Shown: positions 1-5,432, counted from the first letter of the stretch. The stretch is 6,716 bases of DNA from Rubrivivax sp. (GCA_030693565.1 JAUYAJ010000438.1:1-6716); one strand, 5' to 3'. Notes: generated from the letters alone by a model not told the origin. Translations and numbers: made by a program.

Positions 1-279
1 GGCGGCCAGGATGCCGAGCGCGATCGGCAGGTCGAAGCGCGCCGAGTCCTTGGGCAGGTCGGCCGGCGCCAGGTTGACGGTGATGCGCTTGTTGTGCGGA
101 AACTGGAAGCCGCTTTGCTGCAGCGCGGCGCGCACGCGTTCGCGCGATTCCTTGACCTCGGTGTCGGCCAGGCCGACCAAGGTGAAGCTGGGCAAGCCGT
201 TGGCGAGCTGCACCTCGACATGCACCTCGGGCGCTTCGAGCCCGTCGAGTGCGCGGCTCATGACGACAGCGAGCGACAT
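1..279 (-). CDS. comM: ComM/YifB-family AAA+ ATPase (Mg-chelatase-like), N-terminal part, cut by window edge
   Basis: Ninety-three codons are visible, read from an ATG at 279 down to the left edge with no stop. The protein begins MSLAVVMSRALDG and carries the conserved N-terminal domain of the YifB/ComM family: GLPSFTLVGLAD (residues 28-39), VKESRERVRAA (42-52), then ITVNLAPADLPKDSARFDLP (66-85). These segments match my memory of E. coli YifB closely. The ATPase domain with its Walker motifs would lie outside the window. In known family members ComM is a hexameric helicase that drives branch migration of incoming single-stranded DNA into the chromosome during natural transformation. The start is firm: the family begins with MSL, and GGGGAGG lies 8 nt upstream of the ATG. 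That ribosome-binding site sits in the loop of a hairpin, described separately. The class II aldolase gene lies 75 bp upstream on the same strand, so read-through is possible. Confidence 0.93.
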   Translation of the reverse strand, partial: MSLAVVMSRALDGLEAPEVHVEVQLANGLPSFTLVGLADTEVKESRERVRAALQQSGFQFPHNKRITVNLAPADLPKDSARFDLPIALGILAA

Positions 280-300
280 CCGGCAGGCCTCCCCTGCCGG
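280..300 (-). promoter_or_regulatory. Hairpin with the comM Shine-Dalgarno sequence in its loop
   Basis: Positions 280-287 and 293-300 are perfect 8-bp complementary arms (CCGGCAGG / CCTGCCGG) around a 5-nt loop. On the comM (minus) strand the loop reads GGAGG, an almost ideal ribosome-binding sequence, and the downstream arm ends at the base before the ATG at 279. The mRNA would therefore hold its Shine-Dalgarno sequence in a tight loop against the start codon. This could limit ribosome access or present the site; the sequence cannot say which. The pairing is seen directly; a regulatory role is inference. Confidence 0.55.
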
Positions 301-354
301 CGATTGTGCGCGCCGCCTGCGCGCCCTGGAGCGCGCCGGCCGGCCGTCCGTCCC

Positions 355-1128
355 TCAGTCGGCGTAGCCGGGCAGTTCGCGGTCGACGACGCGCATCATG
401 GCTTCGAAGTAAAGCCGCTCGCGCTGCCCGCGCGGGTGGCGGTCGTCGGCGCTCGGCGTCTGCACCAGCTTGACCACTTCGTCGGTGAGCACTTCGAGCG
501 GCTGGCCGGTGGACATCGCCAGCACCTGGGTGCGGCAGGCGCGCTCGAGCTTGTAGAGCCGGCGGTAAGCCTGGGCGATGGTCTGGCCGACGGCGACCAC
601 GCCATGGTTCTTCATGAACAAGATCGGCTTGTCGCCCATCACCTTGGCGAGCCGCTCGCCTTCGGCCAGGCTGGCGGCCAGGCCGGTGTAGTCGTCGTCG
701 TAAGCGATCTGGCCATGGAAGAAGGCCGCCGTCTGCGTCGCCGGCAGCAGCCGGTTGTCTTTGAGCATGTTGAGCGCCAGCGCCCAGGTCTGGTGGGTGT
801 GGAGCACGACGCGGGCGCCGCTGATGCGGTGGATCGGCGCATGGATGCATTGCGCCGACAACTCGACGTCGCCATGCCCCTCCAGCGTGCGCCCGCTTTC
901 GTCGAACACCATCATCTCGCTGGCCCGGGCTTCGGACCAGTGGCGGCCGAAAGGCAGGATCAGGTAGTGGCCGGGGCGCCCGGGCACTTCGACGGTGAAG
1001 TGGTTGTCGATGCCTTCGTCAAGTTCGTCGAGCACCGCCATGCGATGCGCCGCGGCCAACTCGACGCGGGTCTGGCTGACGGAAACGGAATCGGCGTCGG
1101 CGGCGGTGCGGATGGCGTGCAGAGACAT
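355..1128 (-). CDS. Class II aldolase/adducin family protein
   Basis: This 257-residue protein has the length and fold signature of the class II aldolase/adducin family, whose members are zinc-dependent aldolases, epimerases or decarboxylases acting on small sugars. Candidate metal ligands are the HTH at 110-112 and the histidine of NHGVVAVG at 174-181. Other hallmarks are NHFTVEVPG near 42-50, ILPFGRHWSEARASEM near 57-72, CIHAPIHR (94-101) and LERACRTQ (194-201). The catalytic glutamate of fuculose-1-phosphate aldolase (in a PSSE motif shortly before the first metal histidine) seems absent: A92 or S91 occupies that place. This fits a broad subgroup with unknown substrate rather than a true fuculose aldolase. 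The ATG at 1128 is preceded by AGGAG with a 6-nt spacer, a strong ribosome-binding site. No signal peptide or membrane segment is seen, so it is probably cytoplasmic. It is divergent from the ammonium operon, and the only same-strand gene downstream is comM, so context gives no pathway. Confidence 0.88.
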   Translation of the reverse strand: MSLHAIRTAADADSVSVSQTRVELAAAHRMAVLDELDEGIDNHFTVEVPGRPGHYLILPFGRHWSEARASEMMVFDESGRTLEGHGDVELSAQCIHAPIHRISGARVVLHTHQTWALALNMLKDNRLLPATQTAAFFHGQIAYDDDYTGLAASLAEGERLAKVMGDKPILFMKNHGVVAVGQTIAQAYRRLYKLERACRTQVLAMSTGQPLEVLTDEVVKLVQTPSADDRHPRGQRERLYFEAMMRVVDRELPGYAD

Positions 1129-1207
1129 GTCGGGCTCCTGGGCGGTGCTGGCGAGGTGGGGCTGGATGGCATCCTAGCCTGCCCAGCCGCAGCGCGTCGC
1201 GGACGCC

Positions 1208-1226
1208 GCGCACCGAGTCGGTGCGC
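1208..1226. promoter_or_regulatory. Probable NtrC (NtrX-like) operator palindrome
   Basis: GCGCACCGAGTCGGTGCGC is a perfect inverted repeat with 9-nt arms around one central base at 1217. Its core, GCACC-N5-GGTGC (1210-1224), matches both arms and the spacing of the known NtrC consensus (GCACC-N5-GGTGC). It lies about 120 bp upstream of the expected start site of the sigma-54 promoter at 1315-1330, a normal enhancer distance. A degenerate second copy may lie at 1279-1295 (TGCACC, 5 nt, then CGGGCA, four of six right-arm matches), and a lone right half-site GGTGCA occurs at 1248-1253. The match is seen in the sequence; binding by NtrC is inferred from the consensus and the glnK-amtB context. 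Confidence 0.72.
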
Positions 1227-1314
1227 TGTGGCGCCAATCCCCATCCCGGTGCACACTGCGCGTCGATTTCCGTCCGATTGCACCGATGGCGGGCAAACCA
1301 TGGCCGCAGGCGGG

Positions 1315-1330
1315 TGGCACGGAAGCTGCA
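1315..1330 (+). promoter_or_regulatory. Sigma-54 (RpoN) -24/-12 promoter of the torF-like-glnK-amtB operon
   Basis: TGGCACGGAAGCTGCA fits the sigma-54 consensus TGGCAC-N5-TTGC with a single mismatch (CTGC for TTGC). The invariant GG (1316-1317) and GC (1328-1329) are exactly 10 nt apart, as the class requires. Transcription would begin near 1340, leaving a leader of about 30 nt before the ATG at 1372. glnK-amtB operons in proteobacteria are classically driven by sigma-54 with NtrC, and an NtrC-type palindrome lies upstream at 1208-1226. No convincing sigma-70 promoter was seen for this operon. Confidence 0.82.
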
Positions 1331-1371
1331 AAGACAGTCCATCCCTAGCCCTTGCCCCGGATGGAGCCACC

Positions 1372-2091
1372 ATGAAAAAACCTGTCATTGCCCTCGCCGC
1401 CCTGCTGTGCCTGCCCGGCCTGGCCCTGGCCGACCTGGCGTTCAACGCCGCCGCCAGCAGCGACTACCGCTACCGCGGCATTTCGCAGTCGCGCCTGAAG
1501 CCGGCCTTGTCGGCCGGTGTCGACTACAGCGCCGGCGGCCTGTACCTGGGCGCCTGGGCGTCGTCGATCAAATGGATCAAAGACGCTGGCGGCGACGCCA
1601 GCGCCGAAATCGACCTCTACGGCGGCTACAAAGGTGAACTGGCCAAGGATGTCGGCTACGACGTCGGCGTGCTCAGCTACCGCTACCCCAGCAACAAGCT
1701 GGCCACCAGCGCCAACACGACCGAGGTCTACGGCGCGCTGACCGTCGGCCCGGCGACGCTGAAGTATTCGCACAGCGTCAGCAACTTGTTCGGCTTCACG
1801 GACAGCAAGAACAGCGGCTACTTCGACCTCAGCGCCGGCTTCGAGGTCGGCGCCGGCGTCACGCTGACGCCGCACCTGGGCTACCAGAAGGTGGCCAGCA
1901 ACGGCAGCTACTCCTACACCGACTATTCGCTGACCGCCAGCGCCGAAGCCGCCAAGGGGCTGACGCTGAGCGCCGCGGTGGTGGGCGCGAGCACGAAGTC
2001 GATCGCCGGCGCCAAGGCCTATGCATCGCCGGCCAATGGCAAGGACCTGGGCAAAACCGGCCTGGTGCTGGGCGCCAAGTTCAACTTCTGA
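1372..2091 (+). CDS. TorF/TIGR02001-family putative outer-membrane porin
   Basis: This 239-residue protein is probably a small outer-membrane beta-barrel. Residues 1-20 form a signal peptide (MKK, hydrophobic core, cleavage after ALA). The mature part alternates polar and aromatic or hydrophobic residues, as in barrel strands, and ends in phenylalanine (GAKFNF), the usual C-terminal signal for outer-membrane assembly. SDYRYRGISQS (30-40), LYLGAWASSI (57-66), EIDLYGGYKGEL (79-90) and YRYPS (103-107) are hallmarks of the TIGR02001/TorF family, which is about 240 residues long and of unknown function. The open frame continues far upstream antisense to other genes, but the ATG at 1372 is supported by GGAG 5 nt upstream and by the signal peptide that follows. 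It is first in an operon: glnK starts 22 nt after its stop. The sigma-54 promoter just ahead implies induction by nitrogen limitation. Passage of ammonium or another nitrogen compound is a plausible guess from context only. Confidence 0.88.
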   Translation: MKKPVIALAALLCLPGLALADLAFNAAASSDYRYRGISQSRLKPALSAGVDYSAGGLYLGAWASSIKWIKDAGGDASAEIDLYGGYKGELAKDVGYDVGVLSYRYPSNKLATSANTTEVYGALTVGPATLKYSHSVSNLFGFTDSKNSGYFDLSAGFEVGAGVTLTPHLGYQKVASNGSYSYTDYSLTASAEAAKGLTLSAAVVGASTKSIAGAKAYASPANGKDLGKTGLVLGAKFNF

Positions 2092-2113
2092 AACCCTGGA
2101 ACAGGAGACACGC

Positions 2114-2452
2114 ATGAAACTGGTGACTGCCATCGTCAAGCCTTTCAAGCTCGATGAAGTGCGTGAGGCCTTGAGCGCCATCGGCGTCCAGGGCATCACG
2201 GTGACCGAGGTCAAAGGCTTCGGCCGTCAAAAGGGCCACACCGAGCTGTACCGCGGCGCCGAGTACGTGGTCGACTTCCTGCCCAAGGTGAAGATCGAGG
2301 CCGCCGTCGACGAAGCCCTCCTCGACCAGGTGATCGAGGCCATCGAGGCCGCCGCCCGCACCGGCAAGATCGGTGACGGCAAGATCTTCGTCAGCACCCT
2401 GGAGCAGGCGATCCGCATCCGCACTGGCGAAACCGGCAAGGACGCGCTCTGA
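2114..2452 (+). CDS. glnK: PII nitrogen regulatory protein GlnK
   Basis: This cytoplasmic trimeric signal protein senses ATP/ADP and 2-oxoglutarate and, when not uridylylated, plugs the AmtB channel. It is 112 residues, the standard length. The T-loop has the PII signature YRGAEY (46-51) with the uridylylation tyrosine Y51; the B-loop is TGKIGDGK (83-90) and the C-loop region is RIRTGE (101-106). Q39 and the start MKLVTAIVKPFKL look like GlnK. Residue 54 is Asp, as in E. coli GlnB rather than the Asn of E. coli GlnK, so the name rests partly on linkage to amtB. A start further upstream in the same frame would overlap the torF-like gene and extend the conserved N terminus. The ATG at 2114 has AGGAG with a 6-nt spacer and gives the family start. 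It lies 22 nt after the torF-like gene and 28 nt before amtB, inside one operon. Confidence 0.96.
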   Translation: MKLVTAIVKPFKLDEVREALSAIGVQGITVTEVKGFGRQKGHTELYRGAEYVVDFLPKVKIEAAVDEALLDQVIEAIEAAARTGKIGDGKIFVSTLEQAIRIRTGETGKDAL

Positions 2453-2480
2453 GCCGCGCCCCGAACAGCGAGAACACACC

Positions 2481-3875
2481 ATGAGAAAAATCCTCACGAT
2501 CCTGGCCCTGGGCCTTGCGCTGCTGGGCTTTGGCGCCAGCGCCTTGGCCCAGGACGGCGCCGCGTCGGCGCCCGCAGTGGCCGAGGCGGCTTCCGCCGCC
2601 GACGCCGCACCGGCAATGGCCGAAGCGGCCTCGGCCGTGGTGGCCGCGGTTCACAAAGGCGACGTCGCCTGGATGATGACCGCCACCTTGCTCGTCATCT
2701 TCATGGCCGTGCCCGGCCTGGCGCTGTTCTACGGCGGCCTGGTGCGCAGCAAGAACATGCTTTCAGTGCTGATGCAGGTGCTGGTGGTGTTCTCGCTGAT
2801 CGTGGTGCTCTGGGCCGTCTACGGCTACAGCCTGGCCTTCGGCGGCGAGGGCGCGATCATCGGCAGCCTGGACAAGATGTTCCTCAAGGGCGTCAGCATC
2901 GACAGCCTGGCCGACACCTTCACGCCCACCGTCAAGCTGCCCGAATACGTGTTCCTGGCCTTCCAGGCCACCTTTGCCGGCATCACCTGCGCGCTGATCG
3001 TGGGCTCCTTCGCCGAGCGCATGCGCTTCAGCGCCGTGCTGCTGTTCTCGGTGCTGTGGTTCACGTTCTGCTACCTGCCGATCGCCCACATGGTCTGGGG
3101 CCCGGGCGGCTACCTGCTGGGCAAGGGCGCGCTCGACTTCGCCGGCGGCACCGTCGTCCACATCAACGCCGGCGTCGCTGGCCTGGTGGGTGCCTACATG
3201 CTGGGCAAACGCGTGGGCTATGGCAAGGAGGCGATGACGCCGCACAGCCTGACGCTGACCATGGTGGGCGCGTCGATGCTGTGGGTGGGCTGGTTCGGCT
3301 TCAACGCCGGCTCCAACCTCGAAGCCACCAGCGGCGCCGCACTGGCCTTCGTCAACACCTTGTTCGCCACCGCAGCGGCGGTGCTGGCGTGGATTGCCGG
3401 CGAGGCGCTGAGCAAAGGCAAGGCCTCGATGCTGGGCGCGGCCTCGGGCGCCGTCGCCGGCCTGGTCGCCATCACGCCGGCCTGCGGCTCGGTGGGGCCG
3501 ATGGGCAGCATCGTCATCGGCGGCCTCGCCGGCTTCGTCTGCCTGTGGGGTGTCAACGGCCTCAAGCGCCTGCTCGGCGCCGACGACTCGCTCGACGTCT
3601 TCGGTGTCCACGGCGTCGGCGGCATCCTCGGCGCGCTGCTGACCGGCATCTTCACCGCGCCCGGCCTGGGCGGCACCGGCAAGGCGGACTTCGCCATCGG
3701 CAGCCAGCTGCTGATCCAGGCCGAAGGTGTGATCATCACCATTGCCTGGTCGGCAGTGGTGGCCTTCATCGCCTTCAAGATCGCCGACATCGTGCTCGGC
3801 CTGCGCGTGCCCGAAGACGAAGAACGCGAAGGTCTGGACATCACCTCGCACGGCGAGACGGCTTACAGCAAGTGA
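2481..3875 (+). CDS. amtB: Ammonium channel AmtB
   Basis: This inner-membrane trimeric channel conducts ammonium/ammonia and is regulated by GlnK. The 464-residue protein has a signal peptide (1-23, cleavage ALA/Q), an Ala-rich periplasmic stretch (24-57), then eleven expected membrane helices starting near residue 63. Conserved sites, by alignment with E. coli AmtB from memory, are all present: gate phenylalanines F165 (in FQATFAGIT) and F274 (in GWFGFNAGS), W206 and S278 at the ammonium vestibule, D219 (in ALDFAGG), and the pore histidines H227 (VVHINA) and H377 (FGVHGV). The cytoplasmic tail VPEDEEREGLDITSHGETAY matches the GlnK-binding tail. The ATG at 2481 is chosen because it begins the signal peptide; the in-frame upstream extension overlaps glnK. 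Its ribosome-binding site is weak (AGCGAG, about 8 nt upstream), so translation may depend on coupling to glnK 28 nt before. Two hairpins follow its stop. Confidence 0.97.
   Translation: MRKILTILALGLALLGFGASALAQDGAASAPAVAEAASAADAAPAMAEAASAVVAAVHKGDVAWMMTATLLVIFMAVPGLALFYGGLVRSKNMLSVLMQVLVVFSLIVVLWAVYGYSLAFGGEGAIIGSLDKMFLKGVSIDSLADTFTPTVKLPEYVFLAFQATFAGITCALIVGSFAERMRFSAVLLFSVLWFTFCYLPIAHMVWGPGGYLLGKGALDFAGGTVVHINAGVAGLVGAYMLGKRVGYGKEAMTPHSLTLTMVGASMLWVGWFGFNAGSNLEATSGAALAFVNTLFATAAAVLAWIAGEALSKGKASMLGAASGAVAGLVAITPACGSVGPMGSIVIGGLAGFVCLWGVNGLKRLLGADDSLDVFGVHGVGGILGALLTGIFTAPGLGGTGKADFAIGSQLLIQAEGVIITIAWSAVVAFIAFKIADIVLGLRVPEDEEREGLDITSHGETAYSK
2571..2648 (+). repeat. Two 39-nt tandem units in the periplasmic N terminus of AmtB
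   Basis: Codons 31-43 (PAVAEAASAADAA) and 44-56 (PAMAEAASAVVAA) form two in-frame 13-residue units with 10 identical positions. They lie between the signal peptide and the first mature membrane helix. The nucleotide units are similar but diverged in third positions, suggesting an old duplication or selection for composition. E. coli AmtB has a much shorter segment here. Confidence 0.6.
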
Positions 3876-3881
3876 AGCCCT

Positions 3882-3902
3882 GAACCGGCGCTGAGCCGGT
3901 TC
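3882..3902 (+). terminator. Stem-loop 6 nt after amtB, likely part of its terminator
   Basis: GAACCGGC (3882-3889), loop GCTGA, then GCCGGTTC (3895-3902) form a perfect 8-bp stem 6 nt past the amtB stop codon. No run of T follows, so this is not a textbook intrinsic terminator. It may protect the 3' end or act together with the adjacent stronger hairpin. Confidence 0.55.
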
Positions 3903-3905
3903 TGC

Positions 3906-3931
3906 CGAAGGCCACCGCAAGGTGGCCTTCG
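3906..3931. terminator. Strong stem-loop between convergent amtB and ybeY, probable bidirectional terminator
   Basis: CGAAGGCCACC (3906-3916) and GGTGGCCTTCG (3921-3931) form a perfect 11-bp stem closed by a GCAA loop, a stable GNRA tetraloop on the plus strand. It begins 5 nt past the ybeY stop when read on the minus strand and lies 30 nt past amtB on the plus strand, so it could serve both converging operons. A clear T-tract is missing on both sides, which is common in GC-rich genomes. Confidence 0.7.
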
Positions 3932-3936
3932 TGCGT

Positions 3937-4410
3937 TCAGGTCGCGCTCGCGTAGGGGTCGGCCAGGCCCAGTCCGAGCAGGATCGCCGACTCGCGCGCT
4001 TCCATCACCGCGGCCTCGTCGTCCGCTTCGTGGTCATGGCCCTGGGCATGCAGCGCGCCATGCACCAGCAAGTGGGCGTAGTGGGCCTCGATGGTGATGC
4101 CCGCGGCCTGCGCCTCGCTGGCCACCACCGGAGCGCACAGCACCAGGTCGGCCACCACCACCGGCGCGTGCTCGTAGTCGTAGGTCAGCACGTTGGTCGC
4201 GTAGTCTTTGCCGCGGTAGTGGCGGTTCAGCGCCTGGCCCTCGTCGGCGCCGACGATGCGCACCGTCAGCTGCGCCGGACTCGCCAACGCGGCGCGCAGC
4301 CAGCGGCTGACGCGGTGGCGCGGCAGCAGCGCGCGGTGGCTGGTGTCGGCGAACTGCAGCGACAGCTGCAGCGACGCTCGCGCGCTCGCTGGCCCAGCCG
4401 GTGCGCTCAC
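3937..4410 (-). CDS. ybeY: Endoribonuclease YbeY (16S rRNA maturation)
   Basis: This is a single-strand-specific metallo-endoribonuclease that processes the 3' end of 16S rRNA and takes part in ribosome quality control. The 157-residue protein has the diagnostic H3xH5xH zinc motif HGALHAQGHDH (H117, H121, H127). It also has the family's central strand RIVGADEGQALNRHYRGKDY (51-70), followed by ATNVLTYDYE (71-80). Length is typical. The start is a GTG at 4410 whose last two bases lie inside the phoH stop: the four bases read GTGA on the minus strand. This implies coupled translation after phoH, and there is only a weak purine-rich stretch (GGCGAGCG) upstream. It ends 61 nt from the convergent amtB. 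In many proteobacteria corC/lnt genes follow ybeY, but here the operon ends. Confidence 0.94.
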   Translation of the reverse strand: MSAPAGPASARASLQLSLQFADTSHRALLPRHRVSRWLRAALASPAQLTVRIVGADEGQALNRHYRGKDYATNVLTYDYEHAPVVVADLVLCAPVVASEAQAAGITIEAHYAHLLVHGALHAQGHDHEADDEAAVMEARESAILLGLGLADPYASAT

Positions 4411-5384
4411 GTACGCTCGCCGCCGGTGCGCGCCGCGTCGTAGGCCTGGACGATGCGCGCCACCAGCGGATGGCGAACGACGTCGCTGGCGTCGAAGTGC
4501 GTGAAGCCAATGCCACTGACCCCGGCCAGCACCTGCTCGGCGTCGACCAGGCCGCTGGTCACCGCCTGCGGCAAGTCGATCTGGCTGACATCACCATTGA
4601 CCACGCAGCGCGAGCCGTAGCCGATGCGGGTGAGGAACATCTTCATCTGCTCGCAGGTCGTGTTCTGCGCTTCGTCGAGGATGACAAAGGCGTGGTTCAG
4701 CGTGCGCCAGCGCATGAAGGCCAGCGGCGCGATCTCGATCAACCCCTTGTCGAAGGCCTTGGTCACGCGGTCGACGCCCATCAAGTCGTAAAGGGCGTCG
4801 TAGAGCGGGCGCAGATAGGGGTCGACCTTTTGCGCCAGGTCGCCGGGCAGAAAGCCCAGACGCTCGCCGGCCTCGACCGCCGGGCGCGTCAGCACGATGC
4901 GCTGCACGCCTTGGCGCTCGAGCGCGTCGACGGCGCAGGCCACGGCCAGAAAGGTCTTGCCGGTGCCGGCCGGGCCGATGCCGATGGTGATGTCGTGATC
5001 CAGCATCTGGCGCAGGTATTGGATCTGATTGGGCGTGCGGCCGACAAGATCGGCGTGACGGGTGTGCAGCACCACCGGCGCGGCCTGGCGCTGCACGGCG
5101 CCAGCGTCCTTCAAGGCCAGCTGCAACTGGCGCTCGTCGAGCGACTCGCGCGCCTGCGCATAGAGCCGGTCCAGCAAGTCCAGCGTCAGATGGACGGCGG
5201 CGCGCTCACCTTCAACCCGAAAGCTGTCATGGCGGCGCGCCAGCGTGACGCCGAGCGCGGCTTCGATGATGCGCAAGTGGGCGTCGAGCGGACCGCACAG
5301 GGTGGCCAGCCGGCGGTTGTCGGTGGGTTCGAGGCGATGGCGGCGGATCACGGCAACAGGCGGGCTTTCGACACGGTCGTGCAT
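4407..5384 (-). CDS. phoH: PhoH-family ATPase (YbeZ type)
   Basis: This 325-residue cytoplasmic NTPase of the PhoH/YbeZ family is a partner of YbeY in RNA metabolism. Seen directly are Walker A GPAGTGKT (137-144), Walker B VILDEAQN (234-241), the N-terminal RHRLEPTDNRRLATLCGPLD stretch (15-34), the TPNQIQYL motif (117-124), LTRPAVEAGERLGFLPGDL (165-183) and NGDVSQIDLP (263-272). Two places differ from the consensus I remember: FMRWRTL at 223-229, where Gly usually replaces the Trp, and Asn263 where Thr is usual before GDVSQ. The frame stays open upstream to 6005, but that part is antisense to the sensor gene and has no family similarity. The ATG at 5384 gives the expected N terminus, though no strong ribosome-binding site precedes it. 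The stop overlaps the ybeY GTG by 4 bp. The usual upstream gene miaB is not next to it; a divergent sensor gene is. Confidence 0.93.
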   Translation of the reverse strand: MHDRVESPPVAVIRRHRLEPTDNRRLATLCGPLDAHLRIIEAALGVTLARRHDSFRVEGERAAVHLTLDLLDRLYAQARESLDERQLQLALKDAGAVQRQAAPVVLHTRHADLVGRTPNQIQYLRQMLDHDITIGIGPAGTGKTFLAVACAVDALERQGVQRIVLTRPAVEAGERLGFLPGDLAQKVDPYLRPLYDALYDLMGVDRVTKAFDKGLIEIAPLAFMRWRTLNHAFVILDEAQNTTCEQMKMFLTRIGYGSRCVVNGDVSQIDLPQAVTSGLVDAEQVLAGVSGIGFTHFDASDVVRHPLVARIVQAYDAARTGGERT

Positions 5385-5432
5385 TGTCGCAGTGCGGTGG
5401 CAGGGGGCCGTTGACGCAGAATCCGCGCACCC
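5385..5432. promoter_or_regulatory. Short divergent intergenic region between phoH and the sensor gene
   Basis: Only 48 bp separate the two start codons, so any promoters for phoH-ybeY and for the sensor gene must overlap each other or reach into the opposite gene. I found no convincing -35/-10 pair, no sigma-54 element and no good Shine-Dalgarno sequence on either strand. Very short or leaderless 5' ends are possible. Confidence 0.4.

Noticed and set aside
319..336. GCGCGC-N6-GCGCGC inverted repeat between the aldolase gene and comM as a terminator
   Set aside because: Short GC-only arms arise easily by chance at this base composition, there is no T-tract, and the repeat is only about 40 nt from the comM start.
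1171..1176. TAGGAT on the minus strand as a -10 box for the aldolase gene
   Set aside because: It matches the -10 consensus at only four of six positions and has no recognisable -35 element 16-18 nt upstream, so it is too weak to call as a promoter.
94..1371. Long open frame on the plus strand that runs in frame into the torF-like gene
   Set aside because: It is antisense to comM and the aldolase gene, both of which have clear family motifs and good ribosome-binding sites. The upstream part shows no family resemblance; a signal peptide and Shine-Dalgarno sequence place the real start at 1372. Long antisense frames are usual at this GC content.
2763..3920. 385-codon open frame antisense to amtB
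   Set aside because: It is rich in His, Arg, Gln and Ala in the way expected of the reverse complement of a GC-rich membrane-protein gene, and it has no recognisable motif. It would also span the hairpins at 3882-3931.
4401..5414. 337-codon plus-strand open frame antisense to phoH
   Set aside because: PhoH on the other strand has Walker A, Walker B and several other family motifs; this frame has none and its composition is that of a shadow frame.
5411..5416. TTGACG as a possible -35 box for the sensor gene
   Set aside because: A -10 box at normal spacing would fall past the start codon at 5433, and no TATAAT-like sequence is there.
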